A stretch of 64,000 nt of DNA from an uncultured bacterium (lineage in GTDB: Bacteria; Pseudomonadota; Gammaproteobacteria; Burkholderiales; Burkholderiaceae_E): assembly GCA_903907905.1 (NCBI GenBank), contig CAIVPX010000171.1, positions 1 through 64,000 of the forward strand, written 5' to 3'. The notes below the pieces were generated by a model that made no database searches, was not told where the DNA came from, and saw only the letters and a program-made list of their open reading frames with translations. The position numbers were made by a program, and so were the translations under genes. Shown piece by piece: positions 49,574 to 58,476 of the stretch; the first letter of the stretch is position 1, and every line of letters starts with the position of its first letter.

Positions 49574-50764
49574 ATGAAATGTGTGATCGCGGGAGCGGGG
49601 GTCGCCGGCTGCATTCTTGCAAGGGCGTTGCAGCGCGTCCACGGACTTGAGGTGCTGTGCCTGGAGCAGGTTGAGGCCAGCGACCACTCCGAATCCGGCA
49701 CGGGCCTCAACATCGGCCCCAATGCGGTACGGGCACTGCTCGAGCACGATCCGTCGCTGCACGCTGCAGTGCTGGCTCGCAGCTTGCCCTGGCGCGCCTG
49801 GCGCATCTCGCTCACCAGCGGCCGCGAGCTCTTTCATCTGCCTTTGGCGCAGGTCGCCGACAATGACGGTATCCGAATTCGTTGGTCGGAGCTCTACGCG
49901 GCGCTCCGAGGAGAAGTGAGCGGCCTCATCCGCTACGGCGCGCGCGTGACCGGCCTGGGCGATGCAAGCGGCGGCGGTGGCCGGCTGTCGCTCGATTACA
50001 CCCAGGCGGGCGTGTCGCATCGCATCGACGACATCGACCTGTTGGTGGCGGGTGACGGCCGTTACTCGCTGGTGCGCTCACATACCGTGGGGCCGGCGGC
50101 TGTCCGCCAGCATGGCGTCGTGATTTTCCGGCTGCTGGTGCCTGATACCTCGGGTGGCCTCATCGATGACTACGAGCAGTGGTTCAAAGGCCCCAACCGC
50201 CTGCTGGCCTTCCGGGTGCCGGGCGAGGCGGTGTACATCGCGGGTACGTTCCCGATCGAACCCGGCGCCGAGATTTCCGATGAGGCGCGCACGGCGGCGA
50301 GCCTGCGCACGCGCTACACGCCCGACGATGGGAAAGCCTCCGCCCAGTGCCGCTGGCTGATCGATCAAATCACCGCCAACGTGCCCTCGATTCACTGGGC
50401 CCGGCTGCAGGAGTCGCCCCCGCTGTTCACCGACCCCCGGGGGCGCGTGCTGTTTCTGGGCGATGCGGCGCACGGCATGGTGCCCACGCTGGGCCAGGGC
50501 GCCACCCAGGCGATCGAGGACGCCTGCGTGGCCGGGCAGCTGCTGACGCGCAGGCTCGCTGCGCCAGCGGCGGCCGTGCCCGAAGTGACCGCCGAATTCG
50601 CCCGATTGCGTGAGGCGCGAATTCGTTTTGTAATGGATTTTTCCCTGGAGGCGAGCGACACGATCATGGCCGGCGCCGACCCAGTGACCGGTACGCTTAA
50701 CAAGCTCGAGCCGCCGTTTCTGCGCAAGCTCTCGCGTCTGTACCGCGACATCACAAGAGTCTGA
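49574..50764 (+). CDS. FAD-dependent monooxygenase (aromatic hydroxylase type)
   Basis: The 396-residue flavoprotein shows the three marks of class A monooxygenases: GAGVAGCILAR dinucleotide fold at residues 7-17, VAGDGRYS (the DG motif) in the middle, and LFLGDAAHGMVPTLGQGATQ, which binds the FAD ribose. Such enzymes put one oxygen atom on an aromatic or heteroaromatic ring using NAD(P)H. There is no signal peptide. The next gene, a ring-opening amidohydrolase, starts two bases after its stop codon, and an amidase follows two bases later, so the three form a tight unit. I infer hydroxylation of the heterocycle before ring opening. Confidence 0.88.
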   Translation: MKCVIAGAGVAGCILARALQRVHGLEVLCLEQVEASDHSESGTGLNIGPNAVRALLEHDPSLHAAVLARSLPWRAWRISLTSGRELFHLPLAQVADNDGIRIRWSELYAALRGEVSGLIRYGARVTGLGDASGGGGRLSLDYTQAGVSHRIDDIDLLVAGDGRYSLVRSHTVGPAAVRQHGVVIFRLLVPDTSGGLIDDYEQWFKGPNRLLAFRVPGEAVYIAGTFPIEPGAEISDEARTAASLRTRYTPDDGKASAQCRWLIDQITANVPSIHWARLQESPPLFTDPRGRVLFLGDAAHGMVPTLGQGATQAIEDACVAGQLLTRRLAAPAAAVPEVTAEFARLREARIRFVMDFSLEASDTIMAGADPVTGTLNKLEPPFLRKLSRLYRDITRV

Positions 50765-50766
50765 TC

Positions 50767-51873
50767 ATGCGCGCCAGTGTGCATCGTTTCACCCAGCGTG
50801 ACCCGGGCGACGTCACGCAACTCGCCGAGGCCATCGATCGCGGGGAGATCGACCCTGCCACCATCGTCGCCTTCATCGGCAAGACCGAGGGTAATGGGCT
50901 GGTCAACGATTTCACCCGCGGCTATCTGGTGCTGTCGCTCAAACTGCTGCTGTCCGAGCGTCTCGGTCGGTCGCCCGACGAGATCGGCCGCTCGGTAGTC
51001 TTCGTTTTTTCGGGTGGCACCGAGGGCGTGCTGACGCCGCATTACACGGTCTTCTGCGTGGACCGGTCCACGCCGCTGCGGGCCGCAGGCCCCCGGCGTC
51101 TGGCGATCGGTCGCGCCCTCACCCGAGCCCCGCTGGCCGAGGAAATCGGCACGCGGGCGCAGGTGGCGCTGGTGGCCGATGCGGTTCGGCGCGCCATGGC
51201 CGAGGCCGGGATCGCTGACGGCGCGGATGTGCACTTCGTGCAGGTCAAGGGCGGGTGTGTCACGACCGAGGCCGCCCGGGCGGCGCACGCGCGGGGTGCG
51301 GTGCTGGCCTCTGCCGATCCCAATCGCTCCATGGCCTTCTCGCGGGTGGCGGGCGCCTTCGGCGTGATGCTGGCGCTGGGCGACATTGCCGAGGACCAGG
51401 TCGACGAGGCCAATTTCTTCTCCCGGCTCGATCTCTGGAGCGATCGGGCGAGCGTGTCCTCGGGGATCGAGGTCGCCGAGAACGAGGTGGTCGTGTTCGG
51501 CAACTCGCCTGGCTGGCAGAGCGATTTCGTCATCGGCCACCACGTCATGGACGACGCCCTCGATCTCGGCGGTGCCTATGCCTGCCTCGACGGCCTGGGC
51601 ATCGACTGTCGGGGCAACAACCGGGCCGAGGCTTTGGGGCGGATCGTCTGCGCGCTGGTCAAGTGCGAGCCCGATGCCAGCGGTCTGATCCGGGGGCAGC
51701 GCCACACCATGTGGCAGGACGGTGACATCAACGCTCAGCGCCACATCCGCGCTGCGGTCGGCGGCCTGCTCGCGGGGGTCCTGGGCGACACCCGCCTATT
51801 CGTTTCCGGTGGAGCCGAGCACCAGGGTCCGCCAGGCGGCGGCTTGCTTGCACTGATCGCTCGGGTGGCCTGA
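50767..51873 (+). CDS. ring-opening amidohydrolase (cyanuric acid hydrolase/barbiturase family)
   Basis: The 368-residue protein matches the AtzD/TrzD/barbiturase family, a rare fold of three similar repeats, each giving one Lys-Ser pair. The pairs are visible: Lys39 (IGKTEGNG) with Ser82 (FSGGTEG), Lys161 (VQVKGG) with Ser231/232 (SSGIE), and Lys299 (LVKCEPDASG) with Ser347 (VSGGAEHQGPPGGG). IRGQRHTMWQDGDINAQRHIRAAVGG near the C-terminus is also characteristic. Known members hydrolyse cyanuric acid or barbituric acid. The repeat-2 lysine loop reads KGGCVT, while as I recall classical members have K(C/A)PLLT, which suggests a different substrate. It is sandwiched between a flavin monooxygenase and an amidase gene. 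Confidence 0.9.
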   Translation: MRASVHRFTQRDPGDVTQLAEAIDRGEIDPATIVAFIGKTEGNGLVNDFTRGYLVLSLKLLLSERLGRSPDEIGRSVVFVFSGGTEGVLTPHYTVFCVDRSTPLRAAGPRRLAIGRALTRAPLAEEIGTRAQVALVADAVRRAMAEAGIADGADVHFVQVKGGCVTTEAARAAHARGAVLASADPNRSMAFSRVAGAFGVMLALGDIAEDQVDEANFFSRLDLWSDRASVSSGIEVAENEVVVFGNSPGWQSDFVIGHHVMDDALDLGGAYACLDGLGIDCRGNNRAEALGRIVCALVKCEPDASGLIRGQRHTMWQDGDINAQRHIRAAVGGLLAGVLGDTRLFVSGGAEHQGPPGGGLLALIARVA

Positions 51874-51875
51874 GC

Positions 51876-53312
51876 ATGTCGCCGATTTCGCCGCTGTGGT
51901 CGCTCAGCGCGACCGAACTGGGGCGTCGCTTCCGCGCGGGCGAGTGCACGCCCGTTCAGTTGCTCGACAGCCTGGTCGCGCGCATCAATGCCCTCAATCC
52001 CCTCATTCATGCGCTGGTCACGCCCGACCTCGAGGGCGCGCGCCGGGCTGCCATGGCCAGTGCCGAGCGATGGGCCCGAGGCGCGCCGCTCGGACCGCTG
52101 GACGGCATCGCCATCACCATCAAGGACAACATCGAGCAGGCGGGTCTGCGCTGCACCTGGGGCAGCCGGCGTTTTGCCGGGCACGTGCCGCAGGCCGATG
52201 AGTTGCCCGTGGCACGCCTGAGGGCCGAGGGCATGGTCCTGCTTGGCAAGACCAATGCCTCCGAGTTCGCGATGCAGGGCCATACCGACAACGAGGTGTT
52301 CGGTGTCACGCGCAACCCCTGGAACCTGGCGCTGAGCGTCGGTGGCTCCAGCGGCGGCGCGGTCGCCTGCGTGGCCGCAGGGCTGGGGCCGCTTGCGCTG
52401 GGGACCGATGGAGGCGGGTCGATCCGGCGGCCCGCAGCACATACCGGGCTGGTCGGATTCAAGCCCTCGCGGGGACGCGTGCCGCGCGCAGGCGGACTCC
52501 CGGCGATTTTTCTCGACTATGAGGTGATCGGCCCGATCGCCCGATGCGTCGATGATGTCATCCTGTTGATGCAGGCGCTGAGCCCTTTCGATCGACGCGA
52601 TCCCGGATCCTGGCCCTTCGAAGACCGGCCGCTCGAACTGCCGCAAACCCTGCCGCGCCTGCGCATCCTCCATGTGCCGAAATTTGGCGATGCGCCAGTC
52701 GACGCCGAGATTGCCGCCCTGACCGATCAGGCCGCCGATCGCCTGGCTGCGCTGGGTCATCGGGTCGAGCGCGCCGGACACTGGCCCCTTGCCGATCGGC
52801 TCAACGGGCTCTGGATGTCCCTGGCGCAGGTCGGGCTCGCCCGCATGCTCGCCGAGCGGGGGCGGGCGGCCGAGGGGCTGTCACCGATCGCTCGCGCCAG
52901 CGCGCAGGCCGGACAAGCCTTGCCGGCCACTGCGCTGTTCGAGCTGCTGGCTGAGGTCGAGACCATGAAGCGGCACTTGAGCCTGTGCTTTGCCGAGTTC
53001 GATCTGCTTCTGACGCCGGCGACGGCGGCCCTGCCGTGGCCGGCCACCGACAGTCATCCGGATCGCATTGCGGGGCAATCGGTGGGGCCGCGCGGCCATG
53101 CGGTCTTCACCGCCTTCGCCAACGCGGCGGGGCTACCCGCGATCGCCTTGCCCGGTGGGTTCAGCGAGCAGGGGTTGCCCAACGGCCTGCAACTGGTGGG
53201 GCCCTGGGGGCAAGATGAACGGCTGCTCGCGCTGGCTCGCGAGTACGAGACCGCCCACCCCTGGGCGGCGCACTGGCCCCCCCGCTTCGGGCCTGACGAT
53301 TCAGCGCGCTGA
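51876..53312 (+). CDS. amidase (amidase-signature family)
   Basis: The 478-residue hydrolase has the amidase-signature triad: Lys83 (ITIKDNIEQ), cis-Ser158 (VGGSSGGA) and nucleophile Ser182 (GTDGGGSIRRP). It starts two bases after the ring-opening amidohydrolase gene. In the oxidative pyrimidine route of Rhodococcus, barbiturase is followed by ureidomalonase, an amidase-family enzyme; the same order here suggests that this enzyme acts on the ring-opened ureido or amide product and releases urea or ammonia. That is inference. The 3' end overlaps the convergent MmgE/PrpD gene by 12 bases. Confidence 0.9.
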   Translation: MSPISPLWSLSATELGRRFRAGECTPVQLLDSLVARINALNPLIHALVTPDLEGARRAAMASAERWARGAPLGPLDGIAITIKDNIEQAGLRCTWGSRRFAGHVPQADELPVARLRAEGMVLLGKTNASEFAMQGHTDNEVFGVTRNPWNLALSVGGSSGGAVACVAAGLGPLALGTDGGGSIRRPAAHTGLVGFKPSRGRVPRAGGLPAIFLDYEVIGPIARCVDDVILLMQALSPFDRRDPGSWPFEDRPLELPQTLPRLRILHVPKFGDAPVDAEIAALTDQAADRLAALGHRVERAGHWPLADRLNGLWMSLAQVGLARMLAERGRAAEGLSPIARASAQAGQALPATALFELLAEVETMKRHLSLCFAEFDLLLTPATAALPWPATDSHPDRIAGQSVGPRGHAVFTAFANAAGLPAIALPGGFSEQGLPNGLQLVGPWGQDERLLALAREYETAHPWAAHWPPRFGPDDSAR

Positions 53313-54713
53313 ACCCTCGAACATCGAAGCGATCCAGGCGGCCGTGTCACCCGTCAGCGGTGCACCGGCCGCGATCTGGTCGCGCAGGCCCACGACCGCA
53401 GCCTGCAGCGCGGGGGCGTCGCGTTGCGACAAGTCGGCGATCTTGCGCAGCACCCGCTGCGCGTCGAGCGGCCGGGCCGGGCTGCCCAGGGCGGCATCGC
53501 AGCGGGCGCTGAGGGCTTCGCCGTTGTCGAGTTCGAGCGTCACGCGCGCTGGCCGGTCGAGCGGCCAGGGCTTTACTTCAGCGAGCTCGGTCAGCACCAC
53601 GCGTTGCCGCAGTTCGATGATGAGCGGGTCGCGCAGACTCGCATCCAGAAAATTGCCGGGCTCGCCGGCGCCGTGCGCGAGGGTGGCGGCGACCGCATGG
53701 GGGATCGAGAATTTTGCGCCGAGCGTGGTGTCGGGCGCGGCATTGTCGAAGTTCATCGCCATCGCCGAGCCCTCGACGCGAACCGAACGGACCTGCCGTC
53801 CGCCCCGCAGCTCGGGCCGCGTGGCAAGGATGGACTCGATGGCTTCCATCGCCGCATGCGAGTGATGGCACGCCCCGTAGAGCTTGTGGTAGCCGTCGCA
53901 GGTGGTCCACTCCTCGCCCAGGCCGACGCTGAGCTCATCCGGCTTGGCCGGTGCGCCCAGGCCGCGGCTGTAGATGTCGAACGGGCCGCCCGGGGTGCCA
54001 GCGATGCCCGCGCGGGCCATGTCGCAGGCGAAGATCCCCAGCCACGATCCGGCGGCCGGCCAGGCGTTGCGAACCAGCGCGCCCTCGATCGGATGACTGT
54101 AGGGGCCTGGTGAGACCATGCTGGCAGCGCAGGTGAGCGATCGGTGCAGGCTTGCTGCGTCATAGCCGCGCAGGAGCGCCAGGCCCGCCGCGGCACACAC
54201 CGCGTTGTAGACCCCGTGCGGATGCAATCTGGGCAAGGTGCCCGGCCAGGCGCGTGCAAAGCGCGTGCCGATTTCGTAGGCACCTACGACGGCGCGCAGC
54301 ATCTTTGAAAGCGGGAGGTGGCCCGCTTCGGCGGCGGCGAGGATGAGCGGCTGGCTGAGTGCGCCCGGGTGCACCGCTGTACGGGTATAGCCGTCGTCGA
54401 GTTCGTTCCAGGTGCTGGACAGGCCGTTGCCGACGGCTGCCTCGGTCAAGGGCACCTTGGGTGCGCCGGCCCGGAACAGGGTGGCCTGAGGCGGGCCTGC
54501 CTGCCCGATCAGTTGCTCGTGGTAGCGGCGCAGTTCGGGCTCGTCGGCCGCCGAAAGCATGGCGGCAATGTTGTCGCCGAGGATGAGTACGGCCTGAGAC
54601 AGGACGCGCGCCGGCAGCGTGTCAGCATCGAGCGCCGCCGCCCACTCGCAAAGCCGTGCCAGTTCTGCGGCGACCTGCGTGCGCAGGCGGTCATCATCGG
54701 GGTTGCGGCTCAT
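53301..54713 (-). CDS. MmgE/PrpD family protein
   Basis: The 470-residue protein belongs to the MmgE/PrpD family, whose known members are 2-methylcitrate dehydratase and cis-aconitate decarboxylase. Recognisable parts are ADEPELRRY, VGNGLSSTWNELDDGYTRTAVHPGA (the Asp-His region of the active site), GAYEIGTRFA, HPHGVYNAVCAAAGLALLRG, and YHKLYGACHHSHAAMEAIES. No methylcitrate-cycle genes are near, so a dehydratase or decarboxylase step on a polycarboxylate from the island's own pathway is more likely. It lies downstream of the hydroxylase large-subunit gene (42-base gap) on the minus strand. Confidence 0.88.
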   Translation of the reverse strand: MSRNPDDDRLRTQVAAELARLCEWAAALDADTLPARVLSQAVLILGDNIAAMLSAADEPELRRYHEQLIGQAGPPQATLFRAGAPKVPLTEAAVGNGLSSTWNELDDGYTRTAVHPGALSQPLILAAAEAGHLPLSKMLRAVVGAYEIGTRFARAWPGTLPRLHPHGVYNAVCAAAGLALLRGYDAASLHRSLTCAASMVSPGPYSHPIEGALVRNAWPAAGSWLGIFACDMARAGIAGTPGGPFDIYSRGLGAPAKPDELSVGLGEEWTTCDGYHKLYGACHHSHAAMEAIESILATRPELRGGRQVRSVRVEGSAMAMNFDNAAPDTTLGAKFSIPHAVAATLAHGAGEPGNFLDASLRDPLIIELRQRVVLTELAEVKPWPLDRPARVTLELDNGEALSARCDAALGSPARPLDAQRVLRKIADLSQRDAPALQAAVVGLRDQIAAGAPLTGDTAAWIASMFEGSAR

Positions 54714-54755
54714 GGAAGGGCTTCTCCGAAATCGGGGCGGCGGGCAGAGGGGGTA

Positions 54756-57167
54756 TCAGGCGGCGCGTGGCAGGCTGCCGATGCCCGCACGGCGCAGCGC
54801 CCGCCAGACCTTGTCGGGCGTGAAGGGCATTTCGAGGTCGCGTACCCCCAGCGGCAGCAGCGCATCGTGCATCGCGCTGGTGATGGCCGCCGGTGCGCCA
54901 ATGGTGCCGGACTCGCCGCATCCTTTGACGCCGAGCGGGTTATGGGTGCAGGGCTGCGATTCGTCCGTTTCCGACACGAAGCTGGGCAGGACGTCTGCGC
55001 GAGGCATGGCGTAGTCCATGAACGAACCGGTGTAGAGCTGTCCGGTCTCGCGGTCGTAGGCGGCCTGTTCGAAGAGCGCCTGGCCAATGCCCTGCGCAAT
55101 TGCGCCATGAACCTGACCCTCGACCACCATCGGGTTGATGACTGTTCCGATGTCGTCGACCACGATGTACGACACCAGTCGCGTGACGCCGGTGGCAGGA
55201 TCGATCTCGACCTCACAGGCTTGCGCTCCGTTGGACCAGGTGAGGTTGGGCGGATCGAAGAAGGCGTTTTCGTGCAGCACGGGCTCCATGCCGGGCGGCA
55301 GGCTGTGCGCATAGGTGATCGCGCGGGCGACCTGGCCCCAACTGACCGATGCATCGGTGCCGGCTACGCGGAATTCGCCCTCGCCGTTCACCACGCGGTG
55401 CTCCACGTCCTGTTCGGCGGCCTCGAGCATGTGCGCCGCCATTTTCTTGGCCTTGAGCAGGATCTTGTCGGCCGCCATCGAGATGGCAGAGCCCGCGATG
55501 ACCATCGAGCGCGAGCCGAAGGTCCCGGTGCCATAGGGCACGCGGCCCGTATCGCCTTCGACCAGTTCGATCATGGACAGCGGTACGCCGATGCGCTCGG
55601 CAAGCACCTGGGGAAAGGTGGTGGCATGCGCCTGACCATGGCTGTGGGTGCCGCACATCACCAGCAGGCTACCGTCGGCCGCCACGCGAATATCGGCCGA
55701 GTCGAAAAAGCCCGCCCGCGCACCGAAGGCCCCCGCGTATTTGGAGGGCGCCACGCCCGAGCTCTCGACGAAGTAGCAGATGCCGAAGCCGCGGATCATG
55801 CCGCGTCGGGCCGCTTCGGCCCGGCGGGCTTCGAAGCCCGCGTAATCGGCCAGTACCAGGACGCGGTCGAACAGCCGAACGAAATCACCGGTGTCGTAGG
55901 TAGGCCCGACCGGGGTGGAGTAGGGCATGGCCGACACTGGAATGAAGTTGCGCCTGCGCAGCTCCATCCGGTCGATGCCCAGCTGACGTGAGGCCTCCTC
56001 GACCAGACGCTCGAGCACGAAGCAGGCTTCGGGGCGCCCCGCACCCCGGTAGGCGTCGGTGGGCACCGTGTTGGTGAACATCGCGCGCACTTGCGCGTGA
56101 ATGGCCGGGATTCGATAGGGGCCCGACAGCACGGCGGTGTACACCGTGGTGGGTACTGCTGCGCCGACGGTGGACACGTAGGCCCCGACCGCAGCCAGCG
56201 TGGACACCCGAAGGCCCAGGAATCGACCGTCCTGGTCGAGGGCGAGTTCGGCGTGGGTGACATGATCGCGTGCGTGGTAATCGCTGACAAAGGCTTCGCT
56301 GCGCGTGGAGACCCACTTGAGCGGGCGTTCGAGCTTGCGTGCAGCCCAGGCAAGCACGATCTCTTCGGGGTAGTGCTTGCCCTTGGTGCCGAAACCGCCG
56401 CCCACGTCGGGTGCGATGACGCGTACGGCGTTTTCGGGCAGATCGAGCTGCTCGGCGACAAACTTGCGGATGTGGTGGGGAACTTGCGTGGCCGACCAGA
56501 TCGTGACCGCATGCCCGTCGAGTCCGCGCGTGGCCGAGGCCTGTGCAATGACCGCGCGCGGCTCCATCGCCGCGCAGATGATGCGGTGGTTGACGATGTC
56601 AACGGCCACCCGGTGGGTGGCGCGAGCGAAGGCTTCATCGACGGGGGCCTTGGTGCCACGCTCGAACTGCACGACCGTGTTGCCCGGTGCTTCGGGATGC
56701 AGTTGCGGCGCGCCCTCCGCGGCGGCATCACGAACGTCGACCACGGCAGGCAGCGCTTCCCAGTCAACCAGCACCTTGTCTGCGGCGTCGAGTGCCTGAT
56801 TGCGGGTCGCGGCAACGACCATGGCAACCGCTTCGCCGACGTGGCGCGCGGTACCCCGCGACAGCGCCCAGCGCGGCGGCTCATTCATCCGTGTGCCGCC
56901 CACCCCGGGAATTTGCCAGAGCGGCGTCATCGGGCCGACCCGATCCGCCTGCATGTCGGCTCCCGTGTACACGGCGACGACGCCGGGGGCGGCCAGCGCC
57001 TGCGAGGTGTCGATCGACTGGATGCGTGCGTGCGCATGCGGCGAACGCACGAATGCGCAGTGCAGTTCGTCATGAAAGCTCAGGTCGGAGACGTACTGAC
57101 CGCGGCCGGTGAGAAAGCGCCTGTCTTCGCGTCGTAGGACGGGGGCGCCGATGCCTTCTGGATGCAT
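54756..57167 (-). CDS. molybdenum hydroxylase large subunit (xanthine dehydrogenase/CoxL form II type)
   Basis: The 803-residue molybdopterin-cytosine-dinucleotide-type subunit has the standard sequence: GAPVLRREDRRFLTGRGQYV, HVGEAVAMVVA, DVGGGFGTKGKHYPEE (molybdopterin loop), AYRGAGRPE at 372-380 and the catalytic glutamate Glu752 in GCGESGTIGAP. The active-site loop is AYRGAGR, not the AYRCSFR of true (form I) CO dehydrogenases, so CO is not the expected substrate; hydroxylation of a heteroaromatic ring is. GGAG six bases before ATG 57167 fixes the start. The FeS and FAD subunit genes are on the opposite strand about 3 kb away beyond an ABC importer, an unusual split. Confidence 0.92.
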   Translation of the reverse strand: MHPEGIGAPVLRREDRRFLTGRGQYVSDLSFHDELHCAFVRSPHAHARIQSIDTSQALAAPGVVAVYTGADMQADRVGPMTPLWQIPGVGGTRMNEPPRWALSRGTARHVGEAVAMVVAATRNQALDAADKVLVDWEALPAVVDVRDAAAEGAPQLHPEAPGNTVVQFERGTKAPVDEAFARATHRVAVDIVNHRIICAAMEPRAVIAQASATRGLDGHAVTIWSATQVPHHIRKFVAEQLDLPENAVRVIAPDVGGGFGTKGKHYPEEIVLAWAARKLERPLKWVSTRSEAFVSDYHARDHVTHAELALDQDGRFLGLRVSTLAAVGAYVSTVGAAVPTTVYTAVLSGPYRIPAIHAQVRAMFTNTVPTDAYRGAGRPEACFVLERLVEEASRQLGIDRMELRRRNFIPVSAMPYSTPVGPTYDTGDFVRLFDRVLVLADYAGFEARRAEAARRGMIRGFGICYFVESSGVAPSKYAGAFGARAGFFDSADIRVAADGSLLVMCGTHSHGQAHATTFPQVLAERIGVPLSMIELVEGDTGRVPYGTGTFGSRSMVIAGSAISMAADKILLKAKKMAAHMLEAAEQDVEHRVVNGEGEFRVAGTDASVSWGQVARAITYAHSLPPGMEPVLHENAFFDPPNLTWSNGAQACEVEIDPATGVTRLVSYIVVDDIGTVINPMVVEGQVHGAIAQGIGQALFEQAAYDRETGQLYTGSFMDYAMPRADVLPSFVSETDESQPCTHNPLGVKGCGESGTIGAPAAITSAMHDALLPLGVRDLEMPFTPDKVWRALRRAGIGSLPRAA

Positions 57168-57315
57168 GCTGATCTCCGGGGATTTCGATGCGCCGTCGTG
57201 GTGCCCGGGGTTGGGAGACTGCTCCATTCCGGTGCCTTGCGACGGGCGCGTGACGTGTCGTGGTGCACTGGCACGCCGAAGACCCTCTTCGCCGCAAAGC
57301 TCGCACGACGTTGCT

Positions 57316-57334
57316 CGAGTCGAGTGTAGACTCG
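57316..57334. promoter_or_regulatory. inverted repeat in the divergent hydroxylase/importer gap
   Basis: CGAGTC (57316-57321) and GACTCG (57329-57334) flank seven bases; an alternative pairing CGAGT/ACTCG uses a shorter centre. It lies in the 294-base gap between the large-subunit gene (-) and the importer operon (+), which otherwise shows no coding sequence. A site for a regulator that coordinates both transcripts is plausible. Confidence 0.4.
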
Positions 57335-57461
57335 GCCTCGTAGCTTGGCAAAAAGCCTTGTGTGTTCTCGGGTTGATTGGAGAAACCTTGACCTCCAACC
57401 CGTACCGTGCGAGGGTGCCGCGTCGTTTGAGTTCAACCCCTGTTATCGAAGGATCAGCGAG

Positions 57462-58451
57462 ATGTTCGCCAAAAAAATTCTTGCCCTGACGGTGTCCGCA
57501 GCGATCGGCTCCGCGATGGCGCTTGCGCCCACCTCCGACGCCCGCGCGCAAACGCGCGACAAGGTGACGATGGGTCTGTTCATCGCGTCCTCGGCGATGC
57601 CCTATTTCATCGCTCGCGAGCGTGGCTATTTCGCGGCTGAAAACCTCGAGGTCGAGGGTATCCCTCTGGCCACGCACCCGCTGATCGTGCAGGGCCTTGT
57701 CAAGGGTGACCTTGATACCGCGTCGAACCTCCTGTCGGTTGAGGGGGTGAACATCAATGCGCTGCGACCCAACACGCTGCAGTACTTTTCAATCAACTGC
57801 CAGAACGAGAAGTATCAGGTCGAGTCCTATGTGGTGGCGGCTAACAACACCACCATCAAGACCCTCGCCGATCTCAAGGGCAAGCGCATCTTCGCGGCGC
57901 CCGGGCCGGGCAACCTCTTCGTCGCCAAGGGCGTGCTCAAGGCGGCCGGCCTCGAAGAAAAAGATTATTCGATGCAGGAACAGCAAATGAGCGTGCACAT
58001 CGGTGCGATGAAGGGCGGGCAGTTCGATGCCGGCTACACGCTCGAGCCCATCACCAGCATGATGGTGTCCCAGGGAATCGCCCGTCGCCTCGAAACCGGG
58101 CTCATCGCCAAGTACATGCTGGGCAGACCCGATGCCTGCGCCGTGCTGGCCGGTGGCGCCATGAGCGTGAAATTCATGCAGGAGCGCCCGCAGGTGGCCG
58201 AGCGTCTGGCGAGGGCTTGGGCCAAGGCCCTCCACGACGGCAACAACGATCCCAAGGCGCGCGATCTGCTTGCCTCGCACATGAACGTGGCGGCCTCCAT
58301 CTCTGCCACGGTGCCGCTGTCCTACTACAACATGGTCAGGGATCTGAAGCCTCAGGAAATTGCTGATCTCCAGAGCCTGGTCGATCAGGCGACGGCCTAT
58401 GGTCTGGTCAAGACCAAGGTGGACGTGAAACCCATGCTCAAGACGTTCTGA
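57462..58451 (+). CDS. ABC transporter substrate-binding protein (TauA/SsuA/NMT1-like)
   Basis: The 329-residue protein has a classical signal peptide (MFAKKILALTVSAAIGSAMA, then ARAQ). The NMT1-type fold follows: SSAMPYFIARERGYFAAENL, VKGDLDTASNLLSVEG, TLADLKGKRIFAAPGPGN. AAGGA precedes ATG 57462. A permease and an ATPase gene follow directly, so this is the ligand-binding part of a complete importer, working in the periplasm. Because the importer genes run straight into the hydroxylase FeS and FAD subunit genes, the ligand is very likely the hydroxylase substrate or its precursor, perhaps a pyrimidine-like compound. Confidence 0.9.
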   Translation: MFAKKILALTVSAAIGSAMALAPTSDARAQTRDKVTMGLFIASSAMPYFIARERGYFAAENLEVEGIPLATHPLIVQGLVKGDLDTASNLLSVEGVNINALRPNTLQYFSINCQNEKYQVESYVVAANNTTIKTLADLKGKRIFAAPGPGNLFVAKGVLKAAGLEEKDYSMQEQQMSVHIGAMKGGQFDAGYTLEPITSMMVSQGIARRLETGLIAKYMLGRPDACAVLAGGAMSVKFMQERPQVAERLARAWAKALHDGNNDPKARDLLASHMNVAASISATVPLSYYNMVRDLKPQEIADLQSLVDQATAYGLVKTKVDVKPMLKTF

Positions 58452-58476
58452 GCATCGTCGTCACGCGGCCCTCATC

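Noticed and set aside
54318..55991. Plus-strand open frame of 557 codons opposite the PrpD and large-subunit genes
   Set aside because: No recognisable domain and an amino-acid mix typical of antisense frames in GC-rich DNA; the minus-strand genes have clear catalytic motifs.
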